DNA of 64,000 nucleotides. Origin: Pseudomonas sp. PSKL.D1 (GTDB lineage: Bacteria > Pseudomonadota > Gammaproteobacteria > Pseudomonadales > Pseudomonadaceae). The notes under the pieces were generated by a model. It saw only the letters and a list, made by a program, of their open reading frames with translations, was not told the DNA's origin and did not search any database. The position numbers and the translations under genes are program-made. This document shows positions 8,875-21,840 of this stretch, in pieces. Each line of letters begins with the position of its first letter. Within the stretch, counting starts at the first letter, position 1. The stretch is from the NCBI RefSeq assembly GCF_028898945.1, contig NZ_CP118607.1:3086001-3150000 (forward strand), given 5' to 3'.

Positions 8875-9747
8875 TCAGGCCGCGCGCCGCTCTTCCAGCA
8901 ACTTGATGAACATGCTCAGGCTGCGCGACACGGTGCCCCGGCGCCACACCAGCCAGGTTTTCAGGTAGCGGAAGGCTTCCGACATCGGCCATACGCTGAC
9001 CGTGCTGCAACCGGGCATGTTCTCGAGCATGCTGCGCGGCAACATGGCCAGCCCCGCCCCGGCACTGACGCAGGCCAGCATGCCGTGGTACGACTCCATT
9101 TCGTGGATCTTGCCCGGCACGGCCTGATCCTGGACGAACCAGCTCTCGAAATGGTGGCGGTACGAGCAGTTGGCGCGAAAGGCATAAATACTGGCGCCGT
9201 TGACGTCCTGGGCACGGGTTACCGGGGCATGGTTGAGCGGCGAGATGATGACCATTTCTTCCTCGAATACCGGCATGCCTTCCAGCGTGGGGTGAAGCAG
9301 CGGGCCATCGACGAAGGCCGCCACCAGGCGGCCGGCCAGTACGCCTTCAAGCATGGTGCCGGACGGCCCGGTGGAAAGGTCGAGGTCGACCTTGGGGTAG
9401 CGCTGGTTGTAGGCCGCCAGCAGCGCCGGGATGCGCACCGCAGCCGTGCTCTCCAGCGAGCCGAGGGCGAAGGTGCCTTGCGGGTCTTCCCCCGCCACGG
9501 TCAACCGCGCCTCGTGCACCAGGTCGAGGATGCGCCGGGTGTATTCGAGGAAGTTCCAGCCCGCCGGCGACAGGCGCAGGCGGCTTTTTTCGCGGATGAA
9601 CAGTTCCACCCCCAGGTCTTCTTCCAGTTGTTTGATGCGGGTGGTGAGGTTGGACGGCACCCGGTGGATATGCTGCGCCGCCGCACTGATGCTGCCCTGT
9701 TCGGCCACGGCCTTGAAAATCTCCAGTTGCACCAGGTCCACGGTCAT
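8875..9747 (-). CDS. ptrR: LysR-family regulator, PtrR (YneJ)-like
   Basis: 290 residues: HTH at about 6-62 ([23 protein letters not shown]) and a substrate domain. The [12 protein letters not shown] helix and the divergent position next to a Sad-type dehydrogenase copy the E. coli yneJ-yneI arrangement, where PtrR controls putrescine/succinate-semialdehyde use. The regulator role here is inferred from that synteny. The shared promoter is only 99 bases. Confidence 0.8.
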   Translation of the reverse strand: MTVDLVQLEIFKAVAEQGSISAAAQHIHRVPSNLTTRIKQLEEDLGVELFIREKSRLRLSPAGWNFLEYTRRILDLVHEARLTVAGEDPQGTFALGSLESTAAVRIPALLAAYNQRYPKVDLDLSTGPSGTMLEGVLAGRLVAAFVDGPLLHPTLEGMPVFEEEMVIISPLNHAPVTRAQDVNGASIYAFRANCSYRHHFESWFVQDQAVPGKIHEMESYHGMLACVSAGAGLAMLPRSMLENMPGCSTVSVWPMSEAFRYLKTWLVWRRGTVSRSLSMFIKLLEERRAA

Positions 9748-9757
9748 TCTCCAAACG

Positions 9758-9782
9758 TGAATGTTTCGCTCATTATTATTCA
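9758..9782. promoter_or_regulatory. Candidate LysR operator between ptrR-like gene and sad
   Basis: Inverted repeat TGAAT-N15-ATTCA of the T-N11-A class, starting 11 bases upstream of the regulator's start codon and 65 bases before sad. Position fits autoregulation plus control of sad. Visible symmetry; binding inferred. Confidence 0.45.
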
Positions 9783-9846
9783 GTTTTCATTAAAGCCATA
9801 GCCCACTAGTCTGGCGTCACGAATCAACAACAACGAGTGCCCAGCC

Positions 9847-11232
9847 ATGAGCGAGATCAGCAGCCTGACCCACGCCATCTCCGTCGACCCTTTCAGCGGC
9901 GAGCAGATCGGCAGCTACCCCTTCGACACCGACGCCGCACTGGAAGCGGCGCTGCAACGCGCCAAGGCCGGTTACAGCCAGTGGCGCAAGGTGTCGCTGG
10001 GTCAGCGCAGCGAATACCTGCTTGCCTTGGCCAGCACGCTGGAAGCCAAGGCCGAAGCGTTCGCACAAATGATCAGCCGGGAAATCGGCAAGCCGATTGC
10101 CCAGGCACGGGGTGAAGTGAGCAAGTGCGTGGGCCTGTGCCGGTGGTACGCCGAACACGGGCCGGCCATGCTCGCCGCCGAGCCAACCCAGGTGGAAAAA
10201 GCCCGCATCGAGTACCGCCCGCTGGGGCCGATCCTGGCCGTGATGCCGTGGAACTTCCCGATCTGGCAGGTGCTGCGCGGCGCAGTGCCGGCCATCCTGG
10301 CGGGCAACACCTACGTGCTCAAGCATGCCCCGAACGTGATGGGCAGCGCCTACCTGCTGGGCGAGTTGTTCCAGGACGCTGGCGTGCCACAAGGCGTGTT
10401 CGAAGTGCTGAACGTGACCCCGGACGGTGTCACCCGCGCCATCAACGACCCACGCATTGCCGCCGTGACCCTGACCGGCAGCGTGCGCGCCGGCATGGCG
10501 ATTGGTGCCCAGGCGGGTGCGGCACTGAAGAAGTGCGTGCTGGAGCTGGGCGGTTCCGACCCGTTCATCGTGCTGGCCGACGCCGACCTGGACGCCGCCG
10601 TGAAAGCCGCGGTCATCGGCCGCTACCAGAACACCGGCCAGGTGTGCGCGGCGGCCAAGCGCCTGATCGTCGAGGCGGGCATTGCCGAGGAATTCACCCG
10701 CAAGTTCGTGGAAGCGACCCAGGCACTGAAGGTTGGCAACCCGTTGCAGGATGACACCTACATCGGCCCGATGGCCCGCTACGACCTGCGCGACGAGCTG
10801 GATGGGCAGGTGCAGGCCACCCTCGCCGAGGGCGCTACCCTGCTGCTGGGTGGCCACAAGGTCGAGGGCGTGGGCAACTTTTACGCGCCGACCGTGTTCG
10901 CCAACGTGACCCCGGCCATGACTGCCTTCAAGCAGGAACTGTTCGGGCCGGTGGCGGCGATCATTACCGCCCGCGATGCTGACCATGCCGTGGAGCTGGC
11001 CAACGACAGCGAGTTTGGCTTGGCCTCGACCATCTATACCGCCGATTATGCGCTGGCTGAGCGTATGACCGAAGCGCTGGACACCGGTGGTGTGTTCATC
11101 AACGGTTACTGCGCATCCGACCCCCGCGTGGCATTTGGCGGGGTGAAGAAGAGTGGCTTTGGGCGTGAATTGTCGCATTTTGGGGTGCGGGAATTTACCA
11201 ATGCGCAGACGGTTTGGCTGGATCGGAATTAA
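9847..11232 (+). CDS. sad: NAD-dependent succinate-semialdehyde dehydrogenase (Sad/YneI type)
   Basis: 461 residues, close to E. coli Sad (462), and similar along its full length (AEHGPAML, IEYRPLG, KHAPNVMG, FINGYCASD, VAFGGVKKSGFGREL). Aldehyde dehydrogenase active site: oxyanion Asn in PWNF (134-137), Glu233 in LELGGSDPF, nucleophile Cys267 in NTGQVCAAAKR. Oxidises succinate semialdehyde to succinate at the end of putrescine/GABA breakdown. No aminotransferase or polyamine ligase gene is adjacent. Divergent from its probable regulator. Confidence 0.92.
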   Translation: MSEISSLTHAISVDPFSGEQIGSYPFDTDAALEAALQRAKAGYSQWRKVSLGQRSEYLLALASTLEAKAEAFAQMISREIGKPIAQARGEVSKCVGLCRWYAEHGPAMLAAEPTQVEKARIEYRPLGPILAVMPWNFPIWQVLRGAVPAILAGNTYVLKHAPNVMGSAYLLGELFQDAGVPQGVFEVLNVTPDGVTRAINDPRIAAVTLTGSVRAGMAIGAQAGAALKKCVLELGGSDPFIVLADADLDAAVKAAVIGRYQNTGQVCAAAKRLIVEAGIAEEFTRKFVEATQALKVGNPLQDDTYIGPMARYDLRDELDGQVQATLAEGATLLLGGHKVEGVGNFYAPTVFANVTPAMTAFKQELFGPVAAIITARDADHAVELANDSEFGLASTIYTADYALAERMTEALDTGGVFINGYCASDPRVAFGGVKKSGFGRELSHFGVREFTNAQTVWLDRN

Positions 11233-11243
11233 GCCGCAAGCGG

Positions 11244-11260
11244 GGGCTGCTTTGCAGCCC
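11244..11260 (+). terminator. Terminator-type hairpin after sad
   Basis: Perfect stem GGGCTGC-TTT-GCAGCCC, 11 bases past the sad stop. It leads into a degenerate REP-like stretch (CGCGACACAAGGCCGCTCCC). Confidence 0.6.
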
Positions 11261-11345
11261 ATCGCGACACAAGGCCGCTCCCACACGGACCGCGATGGCG
11301 GACTATGTGCGAGCGGCCTTGCCGGGGCGCAGGACCGGTCGGAAA

Positions 11346-11363
11346 GGGCCGCAAAGCGGCCCC
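11346..11363. terminator. Hairpin between convergent sad and AraC genes
   Basis: GGGCCGC-AAA-GCGGCCC stem six bases past the AraC stop. Symmetric, so it could serve both strands; no clear T-run on either side. Confidence 0.5.
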
Positions 11364-11368
11364 CAAAG

Positions 11369-12373
11369 TCAAGCCAACTTCGCCCTATACCGCCCCGGGC
11401 TCTGCCCCGTCCATTTCTTGAACGCCCGGTGAAACGCGCTGGGCTCCTGAAACCCCGTGTGCTCGGCAATTTCGGCAATGCTGAGCACCCCCTCGCGCAA
11501 GCGCTCGAACGCCATCGCCCGGCGCACCTCGTCCTTGATCTGCTGATACGAGCGCCCTTCGCGCTCCAGTTGGCGACGAAACGTACTGGCACTGATGCCC
11601 TGCTGCCTGGCCAACGCCTCCAGCGTCGGCCACTGCCCATACCGCCGCGCACGCAAGTGCCGGTACACCTCGGCCACCAGGCCGTTCTGATTGCGAAAAC
11701 GGATCACCAGCCCTTGGGGTGCGCTGCGCAGGAAGGTTTTAAGCCCGGCAAGGTCTTGCACCACCGGCAGGCGCAGGTAGGCACTGTCGAATTCGACCTC
11801 GGTACGCCCACTGCCCAGGCGCAAGTCCGGCCCCCAGAGCAACAGGTCGTCTTCTTGTGCTGGGCGTGCAAGCGCAAGCTCGGTACGGTCTATGGCAATT
11901 CGCCGCCCGGCCAGCCAGCACAGCAGGCCAATCACCAACACCAGATAGGTTTCTTCGGCATACACGCGGGTCAAAGGGTCGGTAATGCCCGACTGCACAC
12001 TGATCACCGCACGCCCCGAGCGCACCGCCAGGCTGCCACGCACATCCCGCAGAAACAGGCCAAAATTGCCCATGCACTGGCGCAGGGCCTTTTCCAGCGT
12101 GGGCTCCTGAATCAGCCCACGGCAGATCAAGGCAAAGCTGCCCAGCGGCATGCCGTGGCTGTCGAGGTGGAAAAATTCGTCATCCAGCAGCTCAATCAGC
12201 TCCAGCCACAACCGAGCAAATGCCTTGGCCGGCACACGGGCATGGGCCTGCCCAAGCAAGGCCGGGTCAATGCCCACCGCACGCAACCGGGCCTCACGTA
12301 CATCGGGCTGATCACGCAAGGCGTGCAACATGGCATTGAGGAAGTACACCGCGACCGAATCGCTCTCGCGCAT
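11369..12373 (-). CDS. AraC-family transcriptional regulator
   Basis: About 334 residues. An N-terminal ligand domain of the arabinose-binding-like type (DSVAVYFLNAMLHALRDQ opening) is followed by a C-terminal double HTH (about 235-330) with QQGISASTFRRQLE and FQEPSAFHRAFKKWTG. The start is set at the Met of MRESDSV, the usual opening for this family; another Met 19 codons upstream is possible, and neither has a strong ribosome site. It is divergent from the thiolase/dehydrogenase genes across 171 bases, so it is the likely activator of that cluster. Confidence 0.85.
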   Translation of the reverse strand: MRESDSVAVYFLNAMLHALRDQPDVREARLRAVGIDPALLGQAHARVPAKAFARLWLELIELLDDEFFHLDSHGMPLGSFALICRGLIQEPTLEKALRQCMGNFGLFLRDVRGSLAVRSGRAVISVQSGITDPLTRVYAEETYLVLVIGLLCWLAGRRIAIDRTELALARPAQEDDLLLWGPDLRLGSGRTEVEFDSAYLRLPVVQDLAGLKTFLRSAPQGLVIRFRNQNGLVAEVYRHLRARRYGQWPTLEALARQQGISASTFRRQLEREGRSYQQIKDEVRRAMAFERLREGVLSIAEIAEHTGFQEPSAFHRAFKKWTGQSPGRYRAKLA

Positions 12374-12544
12374 GGCAAAAATTCGCTGTCTATGCTGAGT
12401 GGCAAAAAATGCCAGGTTGACTGAACACATCCGACATAGGCTCAAGCACGGCCTTTGCCTAGACTCAGACCCATCGCGGGGCCGCCGGCCATTCTCGCAG
12501 AGCCTGGCCCGCGCCCGCCACGCCCTTCGCAAACGGAGCTTCAT

Positions 12545-13729
12545 ATGAGCAGCGCAGAAATCTACGTCGTCAGTGCCGTACGGTCCGCCATCGGCAGTTT
12601 TGGGGGTGCCCTGAAGGACTTGCCGCTGGCCGACCTCGCCACCGCCGTGACCCGCGCCGCCATCGAGCGCTCGGGCGTGGCCACCGACCAGATTGGCCAT
12701 ATGGTGATGGGCACCGTTATCCCCACCGAACCCCGCGACGCTTACCTGGCGCGGGTGGCGGCCATGAACGCCGGCATCCCCAAGGAAACCCCGGCGTTCA
12801 ACGTCAACCGCCTGTGCGGCTCGGGGCTGCAGGCCATCGTGTCGGCCACCCAGTGCCTGCTGCTCGGTGATGCCGAGGTGGCCGTGGCGGCGGGCGCCGA
12901 ATCCATGAGCCGAGGCCCATACCTGCTGCCGCAAGCCCGTTGGGGCGCGCGCATGGGTGACCTGCAGGGCATCGACTACACCGTGGGCGTGCTGCAGGAC
13001 CCGTTCGAGCACTTCCACATGGGCATCACTGCCGAGAATGTGGCCGCCAAACACGGCATCACCCGTGAGATGCAGGACGAACTGGCACTGACCAGCCAGC
13101 GCCGCGCGGCCCGTGCTTTGGCCGAAGGCCGCTTCGCCAGCCAGATCGTGCCGCTGGAGCTCAAAACCCGTAAAGGCAGCGTGCAGTTCAGCGTCGATGA
13201 GCACGTGCGCGGCGATGTCACCGCCGAACAACTGGCAGGCATGAAAACCGTGTTCAAAAAAGACGGCACGGTGACTGCTGGCAACGCCAGCGGCATCAAC
13301 GACGGTGCCGCCGGCCTGGTGCTGGCCACCGGCGATGCTGTGCGCCGCCTGGGCCTGAAGCCCCTTGCGCGGCTGGTAGCCTACACCCACGCTGGGGTCG
13401 AGCCGGAGCTGATGGGCCTGGGCCCGATCCCGGCCACCCAGAAAGTGTTGGCAAAGGCCGGTTTGAAGGTGAGCGATCTGGACGTTATCGAGTCCAACGA
13501 AGCCTTCGCTGCCCAGGCCTGCGCCGTGGCCCGTGCGCTGGATTTCGACCCGGAAAAGGTCAACCCCAACGGTTCGGGCATCTCCCTGGGCCACCCGGTG
13601 GGCGCCACCGGCGCGATCATCGCCACCAAGGCCATCCACGAACTGCAGCGCACCCAGGGCCGCTACGCGCTGGCCACCATGTGCATTGGCGGTGGCCAGG
13701 GCATTGCCGTGGTCTTCGAGCGCGTTTAA
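12545..13729 (+). CDS. bktB: Acetyl-CoA acetyltransferase / beta-ketothiolase
   Basis: 394 residues, typical thiolase II length. Catalytic residues in place: nucleophile Cys91 in NRLCGSG, His350 in GHPVGATGA, Cys380 in CIGGGQG. It makes or cleaves acetoacetyl-CoA or 3-ketovaleryl-CoA. The start follows CGGAG. It is 12 bases before the 3-hydroxyacyl-CoA dehydrogenase, so the two enzymes catalyse consecutive steps of short-chain beta-oxidation. The symbol follows the P. putida gene order; chain-length preference is not visible in sequence. Confidence 0.9.
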   Translation: MSSAEIYVVSAVRSAIGSFGGALKDLPLADLATAVTRAAIERSGVATDQIGHMVMGTVIPTEPRDAYLARVAAMNAGIPKETPAFNVNRLCGSGLQAIVSATQCLLLGDAEVAVAAGAESMSRGPYLLPQARWGARMGDLQGIDYTVGVLQDPFEHFHMGITAENVAAKHGITREMQDELALTSQRRAARALAEGRFASQIVPLELKTRKGSVQFSVDEHVRGDVTAEQLAGMKTVFKKDGTVTAGNASGINDGAAGLVLATGDAVRRLGLKPLARLVAYTHAGVEPELMGLGPIPATQKVLAKAGLKVSDLDVIESNEAFAAQACAVARALDFDPEKVNPNGSGISLGHPVGATGAIIATKAIHELQRTQGRYALATMCIGGGQGIAVVFERV

Positions 13730-13741
13730 GGGAGTTTTGCC

Positions 13742-14590
13742 ATGACGATTGAACAGATTGCCGTGATCGGCGCGGGCACCATGGGCAATGGTATCGCCCA
13801 GGTGTGTGCCGTTGCTGGTTATCAGGTGCTGCTGGTGGATGTGTCCGACGCCGCGCTGGAGCGCGGTGTGGCCACCTTGGGCAAGAACCTTGAACGCCAG
13901 GTCTCCAAGGGCACCCTCGACGCCGAACGCGCCTCGGCAGCCAGAACACGCATTCGTACCAGCACCGACTACGCGCAACTCGGTGGCGCGCAGCTGGTGA
14001 TCGAGGCGGCCACCGAGAACCTGCAGCTCAAGCAGCGCATCCTGCAGCAAGTGGCCGCCAACGTGGCCGCCGACTGCCTGATCGCCACCAACACCTCGTC
14101 ACTGTCGGTTACCCAGCTGGCCGCCAGCATCGAACACCCCGACCGGTTCATTGGCGTGCACTTCTTCAACCCGGTGCCGATGATGGCGCTGGTGGAGATC
14201 ATCCGTGGCCTGCAGACCAGCGACAGCACGTATGCCCAGGCCCTGGTGGTGACCGAAAAGCTCGGCAAGACGCCCATCACCGCCGGCAACCGCCCGGGCT
14301 TCGTGGTCAACCGCATTCTGGTGCCCATGATCAACGAGGCAATTTTCGTGCGCCAGGAAGGCCTGGCCAGTGCCGAGGACATCGACACCGGCATGCGCCT
14401 GGGCTGCAACCAGCCAATCGGCCCGCTTGCCCTGGCCGACCTGATTGGCCTGGATACGCTGCTGGCAATCATGGAAGCCTTCCATGACGGCTTCAATGAC
14501 AGCAAGTACCGCCCTGCCCCGCTGCTCAAGGAAATGGTCGCGGCCGGCTGGCTGGGGCGCAAGAGTGGCCGTGGTTTCTTCACCTATTAA
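13742..14590 (+). CDS. 3-hydroxybutyryl-CoA dehydrogenase
   Basis: 282 residues. Rossmann NAD site IGAGTMGNGIAQ (9-20). Catalytic His140 in GVHFFNP with Glu152 and Asn143 nearby; C-terminal dimerisation domain with LGCNQPIGPLALADLIGLD. Oxidises (S)-3-hydroxybutyryl-CoA to acetoacetyl-CoA, which the upstream thiolase then splits. Ribosome site AAGGGAG. No enoyl-CoA hydratase or acyl-CoA dehydrogenase is in this cluster, so those steps must come from elsewhere. Confidence 0.92.
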   Translation: MTIEQIAVIGAGTMGNGIAQVCAVAGYQVLLVDVSDAALERGVATLGKNLERQVSKGTLDAERASAARTRIRTSTDYAQLGGAQLVIEAATENLQLKQRILQQVAANVAADCLIATNTSSLSVTQLAASIEHPDRFIGVHFFNPVPMMALVEIIRGLQTSDSTYAQALVVTEKLGKTPITAGNRPGFVVNRILVPMINEAIFVRQEGLASAEDIDTGMRLGCNQPIGPLALADLIGLDTLLAIMEAFHDGFNDSKYRPAPLLKEMVAAGWLGRKSGRGFFTY

Positions 14591-14602
14591 GGACCAGGTG
14601 CC

Positions 14603-15184
14603 ATGCCCCCGATCAATGCCGCGATGCGTTGTGCCAATTTCGAAGAGCGACGTGACCGGGCCATGGCGCTGTTCGCCGAAAAGGGCTTTGGCCAGGTAAG
14701 CATGCGCGAGCTGGCGGCGCATGTGGGGTTGACGGCCGGGTCGCTGTATCACCATTTCCCCAGCAAGCAGGACTTGTTGTACGACCTGATCGAGGAATTG
14801 TACGAAGAGTTGCAGGCAACACTGGAGCAAGGGCGCCGGGCCATGGCGCGCGGCGGCTCGGCGTTGAAGTGCCTGATTGCCGCGCATTGGCAGTTGCATG
14901 CCGAGCGGCCTCTGCAGTTTCGCCTGGCGGAGCGGGATTTCTGCTGTTTGAACGCTGATCAACAGGCACGGCTGGTGATGCTGCGATCGGGTTACGAGGC
15001 CGGGTTGCTGCGGCTGATTGCGCCGAAGGCGCGGCTGCAGGGTGACGTGTTGGTGGCCACGGCGCATGTACTGGCAACGCTGATGAACCAGTTGCCGGGG
15101 ATGCTCGGCGGGCTACCTGAGGATCAGGGGCTGGGGTTGATGGAAGGTTTGCTGGTAGGCGGGATAGAGCGGACGCTGGGGTAG
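14603..15184 (+). CDS. TetR-family regulator
   Basis: 193 residues. N-terminal HTH (about 15-60) with VSMRELAAHVGLTAGSLYHHFPSKQDLL, the standard TetR recognition segment; C-terminal ligand domain of the kind seen with acyl-CoA catabolism genes. It starts 12 bases after the dehydrogenase with its own AAGGA site, so it is the last gene of the bktB operon and probably its feedback repressor, next to the divergent AraC activator. Confidence 0.88.
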   Translation: MPPINAAMRCANFEERRDRAMALFAEKGFGQVSMRELAAHVGLTAGSLYHHFPSKQDLLYDLIEELYEELQATLEQGRRAMARGGSALKCLIAAHWQLHAERPLQFRLAERDFCCLNADQQARLVMLRSGYEAGLLRLIAPKARLQGDVLVATAHVLATLMNQLPGMLGGLPEDQGLGLMEGLLVGGIERTLG

Positions 15185-15196
15185 CCCGCGCGCCCT

Positions 15197-15322
15197 GTAG
15201 GAGCGGCTTCAGCCGCGATGGGGCGCGAAGCGGCCCAAGGGTTTTCAGGTTCGCAACCAAGCTTCGCAACCAAGCTAGTTGGGGCCGCTCTGCGGCCCAT
15301 CGCGGTTAAAACCGCTCCTACA
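15197..15322. repeat. REP pair enclosing a hairpin and a 13-base tandem repeat
   Basis: Facing REP copies at 15197-15222 and 15299-15322. Between them lie a 13-base unit TTCGCAACCAAGC repeated in tandem (15250-15262, 15263-15275) and a GGGCCGC-TCT-GCGGCCC hairpin (15282-15298). Separates the TetR gene from the convergent signalling operon. Confidence 0.85.
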
Positions 15323-15358
15323 CCGGGAGCGTGGTCAAACAGAATGTACAACCCGCCC

Positions 15359-15736
15359 CTAACGCAACAGGATCTGGATCTGCTCGTGCAGGGTATCCAG
15401 ATCAAACGGCTTGGCCAGAATCGGCGCCTTGCGCGCGATCGGGCTGCCGGACTCCAGAATCTCCGCCGGGTAGCCGCTGATGAAAATCACCTTCAAATCC
15501 GGCCGCAGTTTCACCGCTGGCTCGGCAATCTCAACCCCGGAGATACCGCCGGGCAAGCGAAAATCAGTCACCATCAGGTCCAGGTGCGGCTTGCTGGCCA
15601 AAATGGCGAACGCCTGCTCGCCATCTTCGGCTACCAGCACGTGATACCCCTCACCCGCCAGGTAATCGCGCAGGATCATGCGAATCGCCGGTTCATCCTC
15701 GACGACCAAAACCACATCTTGTGCATCTTCACTCAT
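15359..15736 (-). CDS. Single-domain response regulator
   Basis: 125 residues, receiver domain only: acidic pocket Glu13-Asp14, phospho-acceptor Asp58 in VTDFRLP, Ser in FISGYP, Lys in LAKPF. No output domain, so it either signals by protein contact or passes phosphate on. It is the last gene of the hybrid kinase-cheR-cheB-REC/kinase run, 44 bases behind the REC-kinase. Confidence 0.88.
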   Translation of the reverse strand: MSEDAQDVVLVVEDEPAIRMILRDYLAGEGYHVLVAEDGEQAFAILASKPHLDLMVTDFRLPGGISGVEIAEPAVKLRPDLKVIFISGYPAEILESGSPIARKAPILAKPFDLDTLHEQIQILLR

Positions 15737-15780
15737 GACAACGCCTTGAAATTCATACAGTTGGCCATCTGACCCCAGGC

Positions 15781-16986
15781 TTACGCAGAGGTTGCCCGCG
15801 CCTGGTCGTTTTGTTCTGTCGCACCCGCCAGCGGCAATTGCAGGCTGAAGGTGGCGCCTTTGCCTTCTTCACTGTCAACCACGATTCGCCCGCCGTGTGC
15901 GTGCACGATCTGCTCGGAAATGTACAACCCCAGCCCCAGCCCGCCGCTGGCCTGTTGCGTGGCCACGCGCTCGAACTGCTGGAAAATCCGTTGCTGATTG
16001 GCCGCGTTGATGCCAATGCCATGGTCCTGCACCTGCACCCACGCCATACCGGCCTGTTCGAACACGCGCACCAGCACCGGCTTGCGCTCGCCATAGCGCA
16101 ACGCGTTAGACAACAGGTTGGCCACCACTTGTTCAATCCGAAACTCATCCCACTCACCCGCCAGCACCTCGCAACGCTGCAAGTCGATGTGGGTTTCCAG
16201 CGCCGCGGCCTGGGCGGCGAAATTTTCCACCAGGCCGCGTACCAGCTGGCCCAGGTCGAACTGCCGAGGCCGCAACGACAGTTTGCCGGTGCGAATGCGC
16301 GACACGTCGAGCATGTCCTCGATCAAGCGGATCAGGCTGTTGATCTGCCGTTCGTCACGCTCGACCATGGCCTGCAGCTTCTCGGCGCTGAAAGCGTCGA
16401 AGTTGCCACGCGCCAGGTGCATCTTGCGCAGCTGGGTTTCCAGAATCAGGCCATTGAGCGGCGTGCGCACCTCGTGGGAAACGATCGACATGAAATCGTC
16501 CCGCATGCGCACCGCTCGCTCCAGTTCCCCCCGCGCCACCTGCAGCTGTGCGACCAGGGCTTCCTGTTCCTGACGGCTGCGTTCAAGCACCTTGCGCTGG
16601 CGGTACAGGTCAACGAACACCGACACCTTGCTTTTCACCGCCAAGGTGTCGAGCGGCTTGTGCAGAAAGTCCACCGCACCGCTTTCGTAGCCCTTGAAGG
16701 CATAGTTCATTTCGCGCCCGGCAGCGGTCACGAAAACAATGGGAATGTTGCGGGTCTTTTCCGTGCCGCGCATCATTTCGGCCAGCTCGAAGCCGTTCAT
16801 GCCGGGCATCTGTACATCGAGGATGGCCAGGGCGAACTCGTGCTCAAGCAACAGCGACAGGGCCGCTTCGGCAGACTGCGCCTGATGCACCTCGCGGTCA
16901 TCGCCTTTGATCAGCGCGTCGAGGGCCAGCAGGTTTTCCGGCAGGTCGTCGACGATCAGCAGTTTGGCGGTGGTGTGGCTAAGCAT
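15781..16986 (-). CDS. Receiver-histidine kinase fusion protein
   Basis: 401 residues. Receiver domain at 8-125 (acceptor Asp57 in ILDVQMPG, Lys110), a coiled-coil linker at 128-162, HisKA with His171 in SIVSHEVRTPLN, and HATPase_c with N, G1 and G2 boxes up to about 385. No membrane segment or input domain, so it is a cytosolic kinase switched by phosphorylation of its own receiver, presumably by the upstream hybrid kinase. Its start lies inside the end of cheB (31-base overlap), which points to coupled translation. Confidence 0.88.
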   Translation of the reverse strand: MLSHTTAKLLIVDDLPENLLALDALIKGDDREVHQAQSAEAALSLLLEHEFALAILDVQMPGMNGFELAEMMRGTEKTRNIPIVFVTAAGREMNYAFKGYESGAVDFLHKPLDTLAVKSKVSVFVDLYRQRKVLERSRQEQEALVAQLQVARGELERAVRMRDDFMSIVSHEVRTPLNGLILETQLRKMHLARGNFDAFSAEKLQAMVERDERQINSLIRLIEDMLDVSRIRTGKLSLRPRQFDLGQLVRGLVENFAAQAAALETHIDLQRCEVLAGEWDEFRIEQVVANLLSNALRYGERKPVLVRVFEQAGMAWVQVQDHGIGINAANQQRIFQQFERVATQQASGGLGLGLYISEQIVHAHGGRIVVDSEEGKGATFSLQLPLAGATEQNDQARATSA

Positions 16987-17555
16987 GCGCTGGGTTCCAG
17001 GTTGGCGAGCAATTGCTCGATACCACTCAGAGAAAGTATATGGTCGGGCTGATGCAGGGCCAGTGCGGCCTCCGGCATCAGCGCCACCTGTGCGTCGCGG
17101 GGGTCCTGGACCACGGTCCGGCCGCCGCTGCTCTTGATGTAGGCAAGGCCCTGGGCACCATCTTCGTTGGCGCCGGTGAGCAAAATGCCGAGCAGGCCGG
17201 CGCCATAGGCGTCGGCTGCCGAGGTAAACAGAAAGTCGATGGCCGGCCGGGAAAAATGCACGGGCGGTTCCTGGCTCAGCGACAGGCACAAATCACGCTC
17301 CACCGACAGGTGGTAGCCCGGCCCGGCCACGTAGATCTGCCCCGGGGCGATGGCTTCCTTGTCGCGCGCCTCGCGCACCGGCCGGTGCAGCCTGCGCTGC
17401 AGCACTTCGGCCAGCTGGCTGTGGCGGTCGTCGGGCAGGTGCAGCACACACAGCACCGGCGTGGTAAAACCCGGCCGCAGGCCGCCCAGCACCTGAAACA
17501 GCGCCTGCACGCCGCCTGCCGAGGCGCCGATCACCACTGCCTGCACGCCGTTCAT
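16956..17555 (-). CDS. cheB: CheB-type methylesterase domain protein without receiver
   Basis: 199 residues forming only the catalytic domain of CheB: Ser12 in GASAGG, His39 in VLHLP, Asp in TGANEDGA. Canonical CheB has an N-terminal receiver that restrains the catalytic domain; it is missing here. It would remove methyl esters from, or deamidate, a chemoreceptor-like partner. ATGA overlap with the cheR stop. No receptor gene lies in the operon. Confidence 0.88.
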   Translation of the reverse strand: MNGVQAVVIGASAGGVQALFQVLGGLRPGFTTPVLCVLHLPDDRHSQLAEVLQRRLHRPVREARDKEAIAPGQIYVAGPGYHLSVERDLCLSLSQEPPVHFSRPAIDFLFTSAADAYGAGLLGILLTGANEDGAQGLAYIKSSGGRTVVQDPRDAQVALMPEAALALHQPDHILSLSGIEQLLANLEPSACLATPPPNC

Positions 17556-18369
17556 GACTTGCGGTAGATCCGTTCGGGCTTCACCAGCGGCTCGAAACGT
17601 TCGCTGTAGGCCGAGAAATCAACGGATTCCTTGCTCCCCAGCACCAGGAAGCCGCGATGGCACAGCGACTCATGGAACAGCCCCAGGGCACGGTCCTGCA
17701 AATCCTTGTTGAAGTAGATCAGTACATTGCGGCACGACACCAGCTGGGTTTCGGAGAACACGCTGTCGGTGGCCAGGCTGTGGTCGGCGAAGGTCACGTT
17801 GTCACGCAGGCTGCTGTCCATGATGGCGTTGCCGTAGGCCGCGGTGTAGTACTCGGCAAAATCCCGGCGCCCGCCGGCCTTGCGGTAGTTTTCTTCATAC
17901 TCGCGCATGCTCTGCATCGAATAGATGCCCTGCTTGGCCTTGTCCAGCGAATGGGGGTTGATGTCGGTGGCGTAGATGATGGTGCGTTCCAGCAAACCCT
18001 CCTCGCGCAACAGGATGGCCATCGAGTACACCTCTTCCCCGGTACTGCACCCGGCGATCCAGATCTTGATCGAAGGCCAGGTGCGCAGTAACGGCACCAC
18101 CTCCTGGCGCAAGGCCAGGAAGTGGCTGGGGTCGCGGAACATCTCGCTGACCGGAATCGTCAGAAACTGCAACAACTGCATGAACATGCCCGGGTCGTGC
18201 AGCACCCGCTCCTGCAGGGCAGACACGGTCAGGCAATCGAACTGGCGCAGCGCATGCAGGATCCGGCGCTTGATCGAAGCGCCGGAATAATTGCGAAAAT
18301 CATAACTGTACTTGAGGTAGATCGCCTCGATCAGCAGCCGGATCTCGATGTCGGTGTTGCGTTCGCTAG

Positions 18370-18373
<4 letters not shown>
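17552..18373 (-). CDS. cheR: CheR-type protein-glutamate methyltransferase
   Basis: About 273 residues. All-alpha N-terminal domain, then a SAM-binding fold with AGCSTGEEVYSMA and the late RNVLIYF motif. Methylates glutamates on receptor-type proteins using SAM. I chose a TTG start that overlaps the TGA stop of the hybrid kinase and has GGAG five bases upstream; a GTG at 18397 is an alternative that adds eight residues. No TPR tail. Pairs with the following cheB. Confidence 0.88.

Positions 18374-21840
<3,467 letters not shown>

Noticed and set aside
12374-14050. N-terminal extension of the AraC gene through the thiolase region
   Set aside because: It would run antisense across bktB and into the dehydrogenase; family comparison places the start at 12373.
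15250-15275. 13-base tandem repeat considered as phage attachment or iteron site
   Set aside because: Only two copies, inside a REP pair, with no integrase, tRNA or replication gene nearby.
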